Shown here piece after piece: positions 34,153 through 46,700 of a stretch of 64,000 bases of DNA (its first letter is position 1; every line of letters begins with the position of its first letter). This DNA comes from Stercorarius parasiticus (Eukaryota; Chordata; Aves; Charadriiformes; Stercorariidae): assembly GCA_013396915.1 (NCBI GenBank), contig VWZL01000445.1, positions 186,001-250,000 of the forward strand. The letters are read 5' to 3'. The position numbers were made by a program, and so were the translations under genes. The notes under the pieces are model-generated. The model ran no database searches, had not been told where the DNA came from, and saw only the letters and a program-made list of their open reading frames with translations.

Positions 34153-37100
34153 CATCGAAGGCAATGCTACAGGCAGAGATGGGTGTGCGTCTGTCTCAGG
34201 AGTAACTGGGGAGGGTGAACAAAAGGTATGAAATTAATTCATTTTCCTTGTTGAGGCCTTGCCCAGAATGTGGCTGGTTTGCTGAGGTAGCAGACATCAC
34301 CTGAAACTCCATCACTTAAAATACCAACTATAACAGCCCGCCTTGGCACAGTGATGAATATTAAACACAGCAGCTCAGACAGGTGCAGGTGGCCCTGGCG
34401 AGTGTCTAAAATGTATTTAAAATTTTCAGCAAAGTGATCTATACGATAACAGGCAAATTTTGCTACATCGTACAATAGCTCATGTTTCAGCTACTTTTTC
34501 TGAGACACAGCTTGCTTTTCTCATTCTTAAATGTAGGCCTTTATACTGTTACACAATCTCATTTTACCTTCAAACGTTTCATTAAAGTACTTTTGATTCT
34601 TTAGAACCATAAGGCATTGGCAGATGAGTAAAAACCTTCATTTTTTACAGGGTAGATTCTGTAAAATCACTGCTCGGGATTATACTTGAAAACCTGGAGC
34701 TGCCTGCAGAAAAGATAGGTGCTGACCATCCCTGCCCCTTGCACCTGAGGAGTGTTTGGAGAGCAGGCAGGTGAAACTGTTCAGAGTAAACTACAGCCAG
34801 TGTTGTGAGCCACTGGTTTAAAAAAATTTTGAAATAAGCTATTCTCATTGCAAGTATAGAAGATTTTTTAAAAAATTATGAGAGAAATCTGATTTGCTAA
34901 TGGATAATGCTTAATTCCTTTGCTCTTGCTCTGCACAGAACAATTTGAAGCTGAATTATCCAGGAATACAATAAATGATCACGTTTATTATTTTATTTTT
35001 ATTCCTCTAATGTGATAGTAGCCATAGCATGAAGCATTTTTCTCACAGTGTGAGTAGTAGTTTATGACTGCATGGGACAACTTAAGGCTCTGGGTTTTAG
35101 ATCACCAGTTCTTCCTAGGTGGCTGTTTCAAGAGAAGGCCTGAAGCTCAAACATTACCATTTTAAGTGAAATATCAAAAGTGACCAAGAGAAAATAAAGG
35201 AATGAAACCATAATCTGGGGAGTTAGACCTGAAATCTCCAAAGTCTGCCAGCACCTCCCTAGCAGGATGGGAAGTTTCTTTCTACCTCATGCCTCTCTGC
35301 ATGGGATGATTTGTCATTTTGAAGTCAAGGAGGCTCATTAAGCCTCAGGTAAACACAAATCTTACTATGTATGTATTATATAATAGTCTTGTAGGCTGTG
35401 CTACTAAACCTGCAAAAAATGAAACTGCAGTGTGCAAGTGAGCTACTGTGCTGGTACAAGGAAGTCTCCAAACTGAGATAATCATGGCTAGTGACCTAGT
35501 GTTGGGCAAGAAGCGGGTACGTTGTGGTACGGTATTTGAGAAGAATTTCTGTGTGGGTATAGGAAAAGAACAGAGTAACACCTAAAAGTAAATATGCCAT
35601 TTAGTGTTCAACACACGTTGCAGAGACAAATTAATTCAGGTTTTTCTGGATTTGTATATCTACATTGTATTTCATGCATATTTGTTTGAATGTTAGAGAG
35701 CTAAAAAGAAATTAATGGATTCAGTAAACCAGAGCAAACATTCTCAAATTGTTCTTTGGGATCTGAGCCTGGGTTTTCCACAGGTGAAAGAAAGAGTACA
35801 GGGAATTTAGAGCTCAAGAAGCTTCTGTTTAAAGACAACATTCCTTTCCCTGTCCCCTGTAGGGCTCATGTGTGTCACACTTTATGCTAATTTAAATAAA
35901 ATTTAAATTGATAAATATAGGGACTGAATTTTGGCTGAATGCAAAGACTGACTCTTGAATTAATCAAGTTTCATATTCAGTATGTAAGTAAAGGAGGGAA
36001 GGGTCTCTGAAATATGCTGCTCTCAATACATAAGGGATTCAGAGGAGGAGAAGAATGTTAAAAAGAAGAATGTGACAGATTTGAAATTTTCCACTGAGTG
36101 ACAACTGCACAGGCAGGTTTTTGATAAAAACAATAAACCCAGACAATCAGCTCTGGGTTCCAAAGTGATACGGAGGGGCATTTCAGTATCATCACTTCTG
36201 TTATCACTGAAATCATTAAGCACCTGCCTGGCACAAACATCTGCAAAAGGACGAAAAAGTGAAACAGGCTTGAGAAGAGCTACAGTACGGCACATAACAA
36301 GTGATCAAGTGGTGTTTCTTGGGCCCTGACCAACTCGTAGGAAGTTCTTCAGAAAGATTGTCTTTTCTTCAGGATTTCTTCTGCTTCATATTGCATATGA
36401 CAGCGTGTGCTATGTGACATATGTGTGGAACGGTAATCAAACTGCAGCATATCTTGAACACAGTACAAACACCTCAACACGTTAGTTTAGCAACTCATCT
36501 AGATAATGGATCTTTCTTCTCTTTACTTTTGTGAAGCCAAAAGTTGTTATGGCACTGAGAAATCTAAAGATTCTTAATTAGTAGGAAAGTTGTGAAAGTA
36601 TTTGTAGAAGAGTAGAAGGATTGTATTTTGCTGGGGAAGAAGCATTTGCTTTTTAATTCATGCATAATATGATCCTTGCAGGCAGTACTATCAGCATGAC
36701 TCAGGTCTTCCATGAAGGAACTGAATCACGACGCTGAAGAGGCACGTCATTTTCTGTGCCAGTCCGTTTTTCCCTGCTGTTTCTGAGGCTGCCAGTGAGT
36801 TAATTTGTGGCAACTGCTCTAGTGTAGAAAACGTCTTCCAGGGACTCCCCAAACCCCACCTATTCATTATTTTGCGTAGGCTGCCTGGGAGAAGATGGAC
36901 GATAGTGCTTGGTCATTACTGACGTAGGTCTGACTGAAAACAGTGACCTGCAGGTGAAGTGTTACATCTTTTATCACTTATTGACTCAAATAAAGAATAT
37001 GTTCTGGAGAAAGGATATTCCAGTTATTGGTTCCAACGTTTATTTCAAATACCTGTCTGCCTCCCTTTGGAAAAGAATGGGCGATTATCACAAGCAGTAC

Positions 37101-37433
37101 AGTTGCAAAGCAATAAATAAATAATTCCCAAGTTGTCTGCAGCAAATAAAGTAATTTCATCATATTTTACAATCTGGTACCTGTGAACTTATCAGAATGC
37201 ACTGCCAACACGCTCTATGCTGAGGACCTGCCCAGTTACTAGATTCCAGAGTTTTGTGGAAGTAACAGATCTGCATGCAAAAAGCCTGTTTTCATCAAAA
37301 ACTGATGATTCCACCCTTGCAAAGTATCTGCCACCAGCTGTAATGAGCATGGAATTGAATGTAAACTGGTTATTTCCCATCTGGTTCTGAATTACAAAGA
37401 GCAGAAATTGTGAATGAAGTAACTGGATAATTT

Positions 37434-37480
37434 ATTGAGATAATTAAAATTAAAATTAATTTAATAATTAAAGTTTATTT
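37434..37480. repeat. AT-rich AATTAAAATTAA low-complexity stretch
   Basis: Tandem AATTAAAATTAA-like units with partial self-complementarity. This is simple sequence. Confidence 0.6.
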
Positions 37481-38627
37481 TTCTTTCACGCTCAGGCCTC
37501 ATAAGAAAAACACACCATCTGCACCATTAAGAGGAGAAAATTCCTATTGTTTAATAAACACACAACCTGCTGATCACAAGAATTAAAATGCCTGTAGTAC
37601 AAGGGTCTTCTGGATGGTTTTGATGAAGTATGAAATTTATTTATTCATGTCTTTGCCACGCAAGAATGAAACAAATAAGCCGTTGTTGCTGAGAGCTATA
37701 GACCATCCAGGCATTCCATAAAGAGACATGAATAGTGTTGAATAATACAAATGGTGGGAGCATTTGGATATGACAGTTCACTGTTCCTGCTAGGTTATGA
37801 TGTAAAATACAAAGGTATTAAAAATAGCTGGCTTGTTTAGAATTTCTAGCAGTACTTCCTAAACTCAGGTATATGGATTTTGCTTCTATGGTAAAGGGAT
37901 GAGTGTTTATGTTCTAGGACTTCCTTAATTTTTTTTTGTTTTCTATAATTCAAAGCATTGGAAAAGGTAGGATGCCTTTTCTTGTGTATACTTTTTGAAA
38001 TCTTGTCTGCCAGTAGAGCAATTGGTACTGCTAACAGTGCGTAGCCATATGGGATAACAGAAGGCATTCTGCAAATCTAGAAACCAGATGCATTTGGAGT
38101 TTTTATCGGGAGAGAATTCTTTGTGCAGAGATGGAGAGAGAACGAGAGCTGTTCTGTCCAGATTTATGTGGTCATGCTGCTACAGAAAACATAATAGCCC
38201 TCAGTATTTGACAGGATATAGCGGTCAGTACTGCAGAAAATGTTCTGGGTTGTATTATCTCTTGGACAAAATTCCAGATTAGCTGCCTTCTACAGGAAGG
38301 GAGGTTTTTCATTGGTTTCAGATAAGCAAGAAACTCACTTGGTGCATAACGAATTGTGACATCTGATGTTGGTTTGGTTCTTGCAATCTTGTTATTTATA
38401 TGTGGAATATATCAATGAAAGGCACTGGCCATTAATAAAACAGAAAATGACACAAGAGGCACAGACAGCATCGCCTGCTGATTCATTGGACTGCAAATCG
38501 GGACATGCAGGCTCCGCAGCTGCAGATAATGGCAGCAGTGTGAGGGGATGTAGCATCATTTTTCAGGTGCTGTCCCAGCAGTTGCAGGCAGGCGAGCGCG
38601 GCGCGGAGCTGCCAGAGCACGGCCTGC

Positions 38628-38648
38628 GCTGGGTTAGATTAACCCAGC
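38628..38648. repeat. 9-bp inverted repeat, 3-nt spacer
   Basis: GCTGGGTTA (38628-38636) and TAACCCAGC (38640-38648) are exact complements around GAT. The site follows a small CpG-rich patch (38592-38606) and could be a paired protein-binding site. No factor is assigned. Confidence 0.75.
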
Positions 38649-41600
38649 ACTGCTGTGGTGCGAACGGGATGGGAGAATAATGAAGACTACTCTGTGCGAA
38701 GTTCCTCCCTCTAGTTATGAATGCATCTTTTACCAAATAGTTATGCCTTTTCACAGTTAAAAACAGTTAAAAGTCAAGATTTATTATTTTTTTAGGTGGA
38801 GGCAGGGAAACATCCAGTAAATAAAGGAACCGGTCATGTTCTTCACCTTTCAGAAGGGAGAAAGAAAATTCCCTTAATGAAATCACCAGGTTTGCTGCAT
38901 GGACATCATTAGCAAAAACAGATTCCTGGCTGTCAGCTAGACAAATTTGCTCTTTCTAGCAGGATCCTCTACAGTATTGTGTCTGTAATTGCAATGGAGT
39001 GGGGCTTTTTTGGGTTTGATTTTTAATATCAAGGTAAAAGAACCTTAGATTTTTAAAATTAAATTTACAATTCAATGTTGTAGTTGAAGAAAATAGGAAA
39101 TCTTATGGGAAAGGGATAATGGCTTCATGCTTCTGCGTGAAATGTCTGCATGCATGATGCATGAAGGCCGTTACGCTACTCAAGTCTCTCGGAGACTCAT
39201 TTCTCCAGAACAAGCTTTCAGACTTTCTTTCCCCTGGACATATGTGTACTTCCCAACCATCAGGGTCAGAGTCTCGACTCATAAAGTCCTTAACAGAAAA
39301 AAAAGGAAGTCCTTCAAGAGAGGGGAGTTACGTAACTGAAAATCTATAATTAAACAGAGCTGTGACACCAATAATCATACTGCACCAAACAAGAGCTGAA
39401 ACTATCAACTTGGCAAGAAAAGCATGGCTCAGGGGACGGAGTGGAATTTAGAACTTCTCCCCTCCCTGTATCTCTGGTTGAAATGTGGCTCAAGTCAGAA
39501 ACAGCTCAAGGTTACTGTTATCTCAGGATTATTCGATGGATCTTTGGAAATAGATACTTTGTCCAAACCTCACTGTGGTCAGTAAGAGCTTTTACATTTA
39601 CTTTATGTGTCTTTGGATGAAACTACTCATAGTCAGATTAACATGCAGCTCGATATATCCCATACCAATTACCTCATTTACTGGCAGTTTAAGCAGAAAG
39701 GTTACAAAGGCTGTCCCTCACCTGCAGAATTACTTGTACAACACAGCCTGCATGTATTAAGATGTATTAAAACTTAATATGTGGACCATTTTCCATGAAT
39801 AAATGCTTCAGACTATGGACAGTCTCCGAACAAAACTACAGCCCATCCCTGTGGTCACCAAACACGTCTTTAATGTTCAGGTGCTCTGCACTTTGCAGAG
39901 TTGGAGTCTAAGCAGACGGGGCCTGTACTGGTAAAGGAAATACGATCATACCTGGGAGTCCTGACAGTTGTGTGAATCACAGTTGGATCTCTTTGATTTG
40001 GAGATCTCTTTATGATCTTAATCTTTAAACTTGTAAGAGGCAAAGGAGAACCAGTATGCTAGAAGGCGGCAGAACATTTGTGTTTGGAAAGAGGTTAGTG
40101 AGGCAGGATAGAAGCGTATGGTTTTCTCCACTGCAGATGTACCTGCTATAATGGCATTTGCAAGGAGAGAGGTGTTAGCAGTCAAATAGCATCTAACGCA
40201 ACCTCACCAGACAAGCCTTTTCATTGTATTTTATCTCATTAGCTTTTCTTCTTCCAAAAGCTGAATAAATGCAGTGTATACAGATACAGAATGACTTCTT
40301 TTAATAATTTTTTACATAAAAAGTACCTATGCAAACTTGCAGGAACATGTAGAAAATGCACTACAACAGTGTTAAATAATCCCCAACTAATGCGACTCCC
40401 GATGTTCTGTTTCTTCCCTTCCTGTGGTCTCGCTGCCGCAGAGAAGGCCTGGGTGGTCAGCTGGGGCTGGCAGCATGGCTTGCAGGTGGTCAGATCTGCG
40501 CTGTCTTGGGCCACTTTGGGAAGTGATTTCCAGAGTAGGTTTGGTGTAGACTGCTCTGGCAGCCGCCGCTTCCCCTTTCTGCTAGGACACGGACGTTTGA
40601 TGTAGTAACTCCAAGTCACAACTTCTCTGCTATGGCAGGTGGAGGGACGTGATTGCTAAAGCAAAGAGCCTTAATCATGGAGTAACTCTAACTTTTCCCA
40701 CCAGTGAAGTGGCCCCTGACTTACTTTGGAAGGGATAGGGATAGTGCAGGCTCTCCCTGAAATATGGCTCAAAATGCAAACAGCTGAATATCGCCATTTC
40801 AAAAGGTCCTAAGGTATTACTGAGTACCAAACATACTTCAGTAATCCAGCTCATCTGGCGTGTTATATGCAGACTTTAATGACTCACACAGAGTAGACCC
40901 ATATTGTATAAAATATTAATGTGCTGATGTCTTAATGAACCAAAATCCGTAAGACCAGCACTATCAGCCTCAGGAAAAAGGCGTGGGGCTGTATCCTACC
41001 TCTGAACGCAACTGAAAATTTAAAGTTGGTAAATAGTTCTTGTCTTCACACTATAACCGTTAAAGTTTATAAAACCCTAATAAATTAATGCCCACATCCC
41101 AAAGTCTGTGTTTGAAATCTTGTACCTTAAGCACAGATAAAATAGAACAACTCAACAGGATAACTGTAGAAGCAAAGTCTTTTCCCCTAGGAACAGTATT
41201 CTAAAGGGGAGCAAAATACCCCCCACATAGCCAAATGCAAAATTATTTTTCCAAAGCAGTGGTTTGAAATTCTTACTCCCCCAATGGTATGCAGCTGTTG
41301 TTCTCCAAAACAACCAGTATACACTTTTTTTCTTTTTCAATCCGCTCTGCTAGAGGAGGAGATAAGTTCTTCAGGAGGGAAGAAAGAGCAGTCTTGCAAT
41401 ATTATTAGAATTATCTGCACCCTCCATGAGTATATTCATTTGGGCTTCACAATGAAATACTTTTTCCATATTTTATTCAACTAGGTGACTGAACATTTTG
41501 CTCAGAAGGTTTCTGATATTTTTGTTGGCTCCATAAAAGAAAGAAAAAGCAGTTTGAAAAAAGCAATCACGAACCATGTCTCTACACACCTATTCCCCAC

Positions 41601-43080
41601 CCATGAGAACATGTTAATATTTTCCATAAAGCCGTGTGCTTCCATGAGCACCGAACCACTTATTAACTTGTGAAAAAAATTCTGAGTCTTACAGAGAACA
41701 AACTCACAAATTGCCTATTATCAATAAGCAGCACTACAGAAACTAAGTTAAGAATTTTAAAATTTTTTTTACAAGGTCATTTTTAATTGATGTTGTTCAA
41801 GCTCAGATCCCCAGAAGTAAAGCACTTTCTCAAAGAGGCTGAGTAAATTATTTAATTACCATTTATAATATGGTTACTTACTCCTTTTCAGTTTACTTAT
41901 TGTAATTTTTTTGCTAGGCTACTTTCCTTCTCATCCTGCTGCTGAAGTTCATGGCAGAGCCGTTAGAGGCAGCCAACGGCACCTTTGCAGCAGCAGCGTT
42001 GTGCAGAGCATCAGCCGCCCGGCAGTTCTAAGCAGCAGCATCCTCACAGCTGGACTCGGGGGAGAAGCCTGCAAAACCTGACATTATCCCTAACTGCTCC
42101 TCAGCCACCGCCTGGGCGCTGACAAGGAAGCAACAGTGGTTTCTGGCCAGCAATGTTGTCCTTTGTCCAGAAGACCTGGAAGGGAAGACCAAAGAGCTTA
42201 GGGGACAGGTCTTGTCACAGCTCCCTGCCACTTGCACTCACGCTCAAGACAACATACCGGTGCTCCTCAGGTTACATTGCCTTGTCACCGACTCTCTGCT
42301 CAAGAGTAAATTTTATCTCAAAAGTTAATAAAACAGTTGAGAAAAACCTGCATGAGTACTCACCTTTGGAATCGGTAAGATGGCAAGACCTAGCGGTAAA
42401 AAAAAAGAAAATTTTTATATATTTCATCCTTACAGTTCATTACTGCAACCTGGTATTCCTGTCGGTTACTTTGGAGTATTTCCCTCACCCTTTGCCTATT
42501 TTGGGTGAACAAATCAGCTGTGCAAATTTGTCTTAGATATAAACCAGGCAGGAAAGAACCCAAACTTTCAGTGTCCTCCATGCAGCTTCAGGTGTCCCCT
42601 CCTGTGTATGCCTGCTATGACGTTAAAAAGCTGTCATATGCCTTTATGGACTGCACGCTGCTGATATTTCGTTGGATTTCTCCATTGTAGATATTAAGTC
42701 ATTCAGGTATAAATCCCATTTCATCCACTTTACTTTCTGGCTTGTTTCTGTAGGTGCCTTTTCCAAAGCCAAAGGAAATAAATGGAAATCTTCTTACTGG
42801 TGTTGAAAGGCTCTGGGCCAGGCCTTGGAATATGCTCATCAATGCAGCTACTTCATTTTGGCAATGATCTATCAAGAACTTAAAGTACTCCTATATATCT
42901 TACTATTAAAATTATCTTGTTACTTCAGTCACACTAGGCCACCCGATCGCAGAATGAAACTCTGCTCTTTAGTGGAATGAAGATAAAACCAGTATTTTCA
43001 GTCCTGCTTCTGATGCAGAAACTAAGAGTTTTGTAATCTGAAAGCAAGCGGGCGACGGCTGGCTGAGCCCCACGTATTTC

Positions 43081-43770
43081 TGGATTGAGTTGTTTTTACA
43101 CAGCAGCCAGTTCCTCGCGCTGTCGGTCAGGACATTCAACCCACAGTGAATTATCAGGGTGCAGGATCAGTGTGACATCTCTCCCTCCTCTGCAGCAACA
43201 GCTACTTCTAGATGAAAGCACTGGAAAAGCTAAATTTCATCTGGATGACAGAATAAACCCGAATCATTTCTGGATCCAAACATCAAAGGGTCAAGTTGCT
43301 AAAATCCTCCCCCAGCACTGAGAGCTGTGGGAGCTAATTGCTTCCATGGAGCCAAAGAAAATTCCCCCCCGTCTTCACCATTCTCAGCTACAGAAAATTG
43401 CTGCTCATCCAGCTGCAAATATCTGACAGGCAGTCAGACAGCACCTCGGGGACAGGAGTTTTTAAAGCAAAGTATAGCTGTGTATCAGTGGCATGTTCAT
43501 GAGAAAATTCACAATGTGCTGACAATCCAGAGCTCCTAGTAGCGTCACGTAGTCCCGATAACGTAAAAGCCCCAAATAAAAGGTGCCCCTGGGGTATGAA
43601 AAAGTTGCTTTGGAGGAAGAGGTTAAAATACTGCTGGATAGAAATCTACTGGAGTCCAGCAAACACCACCAAATTCAGAGGGCAGTAATGGATGTGCCAC
43701 AAATTCCACATCGATCCAAGAGGGTTTATGATCCACAAGGTCAAATGCAGCAGGTGCTATTTAAATAGAA
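43081..43770 (+). other. Protein-like but broken reading frame, unassigned
   Basis: Two open stretches share one + frame (43085-43321 and 43583-43768), with several stops between them. The second reads as fairly protein-like sequence, for example EEEVKILLDRNLLESS and VPQIPHRSKRVYDPQGQ, with mixed codon use. No start context, splice sites or known domain could be established. It may be chance, an old pseudogene, or an unrecognised transposon remnant. Confidence 0.2.
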
Positions 43771-46700
43771 AAGGAGATAAAGTGTAAAGGCAATTTCAAA
43801 CTGTATTTGAATTAAAACACAGAAGGACCCAACAGCTACTGAATTTCAACAGGATTTACATGACTGAAGCCCTTAGACTCCTTTGAAAGCCTTACAAATA
43901 ACTAACCCCTGAAAGTGTGCTCAGATACAAGTAACTTGCTGAAGCAAATATCTGTAAATCAGGTCCATTCAGCTCTCTTCAGCACACGTCCGATGGCAGA
44001 AGATTTCAGAACACACCCAAAGTGTGCAGCTACAGTAGTGTTTTAATTAGAAGTAGTACAACGCTATCACATGGTCGCTTTCTTTAAGCTTTGCCATGAT
44101 GTTTCTCTGCCACGTTCCTTGCAGGAAATTCCTTACTCAGAACATGGTGTGCTTATGTTAACAGCCTGTTCATATGAGGTTGGTAGGGATTTGACAAGTG
44201 TAAGATTAAAAAAAAAGATTAAAAATTACAGACTAAACCCAAACATATCTAATTATTTTCTGTCCCTTGAATCTGAAAGCACAGTTCGTATTTTTGATCT
44301 AACAGGATCTTTGGGATGAGGTTCCCTGGTCCCGCTCTCTTCCGGAGCTGTGCCCTGTGGCTGTTGAAGCGCAGACCCCTGTCACCTGCACGGACCCGGC
44401 CGCGGGCTGCAGCTGTGGCACAGCTCCTCCCTGCAGCCGGGGCTTCCACTGCTCATCTCCACGGAGGATACCCAGGGATTTGTCACATACAAACCACAGC
44501 TTCAAGGTGAAATGCTGCTACCAATGAAATAAACGGAGAAAGGAGTTCTGCCCTTCGCTGCAATGGCAGCGGGATTTCTTCCACACCTTTAGTATCTCTT
44601 TGTAGCTATGTATGTTCCTGTATATCACTGATGCAATCCAAGCATCCATTGTAATCCCCCGTCTTCACATAAAAGCTTCCTGGAAGGTTTTCCTTCAATA
44701 CATATTTCATGTAAATCTGGAAGCATGTTTGATAGGAAGACATTTTAAACCACTTGAAGATACTGGGGCTGACTAATTTATTCACAGAAAGAATGTCGTG
44801 CTAAGATTTTCTCCCCTTCATGAAATACCACAGAAATTCACAAAGAATTAAACTCAACCTCTGACGTGCAACATGATTTGAATGGCTCTGCCAAGAAAAG
44901 TGTTCTATATACTTCATATAAAATTGGAAATAATTTTAAGGATAATTTCATAATAGTCATTTAGGAACCACTAAGATTTTAGCAGAATTAAGGGAAGTTT
45001 AATCCTTTAGGAATTTGGATAAATTAATATTTGCCACTGCGGTGGTCCTCCCTCTGACTTAAGACTGATGTTCTCTGGCTGTTGCTGGGATAGTTTTGCA
45101 GGAACGAGAGTGGAAATCCTTCCCTCGAGAGTCACCTACCAAAATCCCCCGAAGCAGAATGAGGCATCTCACCGTTGACAACATGAAGGCAAAGAATATG
45201 CTGCTCTCCAAATCAGTGCTGGGGAGATTCACAGTCTGCAAGATGTAAAAGGACACAAGGAAGATGGCTTTTATATTGCCTTAAAATCATTGGTGGCAAA
45301 GGCAATGCAACTGAAGCAGCGCTTGCCCTCAGCAAATTCTCTGAATGGCCTCTAGCATTTTAAAAAGGCAGCAGCGAAGGAAAATGTCCAGAAAAGCAAA
45401 ATTCATTCAGTTTACTGTCTGTAGGGATATAGCATCACTGCTTGAGGTATTAACAGCAATCTGAAAAATTCTGGAGGATGATACAGATGGCATCATTGGG
45501 AGCCATACACTGTCTGCCCCAGTTAGCTGTCCTGTCCCTTTGCGTGCCTGGAAATGGCTTCGGAAGGCAGAAGGGGTCACGCTGGTTTCTAGGGATGGAT
45601 TCTCAGTTAAAGCAGTCAGGTGCCACTGGAGCTGTACGTTGTAGTTCATAGTCGTGAACCAGGCAGGAAAGACAGAGGGATGTAGCGTGCATTTTAACTT
45701 TCACTTCCGTGGATCACCAGAAATAAAAGTAGATCTAGACAGAAATGCTTTGCATCTCTAATAAGGTTTGCTAGCTGATTCTTTTGTACATTATTTTCAT
45801 TTTCTGCCCATTTTGCTTACATAATTCACATTCTATCTTGCTCTTCACTATCAAGCTTCCTTTCTTCCTGCTCTCATTCCTTCCTAGGCAATTCTCTCCC
45901 CCTAATCGTCCATCTCCTTTCATATACCTAGTGGTTTACGGCACAGAGTAATAGGGAAGTTTTCCTCAAAGACTTCAGAGATTTTTGTCCCTCTGACCCA
46001 ATTTTGTCTTCTTCTGCCTTTGTATTATCCCAAAATGCTGTTTGCATCCTTTGACTGCAGAAGTAGGAAGGCTTACCTTACACTTCTCAAGAAAGTGCCT
46101 AAGAGTTGTTAAATAAGTACCTCAGCTTTGAGCATCTCGTAGTGATGGGGAGAAAATAATTTATATGAACATCGCTGTTTCTGCATCCCGAGTTCTACAT
46201 CATGGAACAGTCAGCCAAAATGCAGAGCTCCTCTTCACTGGATTTACCCCACCAGATTGATCAGGACAAAGGCAGGAATAGCGTAAGCATCTATCCACTG
46301 ATCGTTCTGCTGAAAAATGCTCCTGGCTGGATGTCTGGGGGGATAACACAACATAAGAAAGTAAACCTTTATCAGCAGGTCTCCAGCCAGCTGGTATTTC
46401 TGGGTTTGAACAACTCCACCAAACCTGCCAGAGCAACCTTTCTATTTCCATTTTTCATGCTCCCATGTGTGCAATTTTTACCGATGAAGTCCCAGCTCCC
46501 CAGCCTAGCTGATACAGCCTGCAAGTCAGGAGCGAAGTGTCCTGCAAGTCTTCTCAAGCTTGAGCAGAGAGAAAAGTGGTGGAAAGAGGAGACAGCCCGG
46601 ACAGTTCTGCCAACCCCTCCTCACCCAGGCTGGACAACGTCCCACCCTGCTGCCGCTGGACGAGCCGCACCAGAGCACTGCTCGCTGGCAGCTTGGTGAC

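Larger units (their letters stand above)
34153..43080. other. Non-coding DNA right of the CpG island
   Basis: AT-rich, with A and T about equal on the + strand in the lines counted. It contains the AT-rich stretch at 37434, a GC-rich patch with inverted repeat at 38580-38650 and GC-richer sequence at 40430-40590 and 41930-42240. No gene or repeat family is recognised. Confidence 0.55.
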
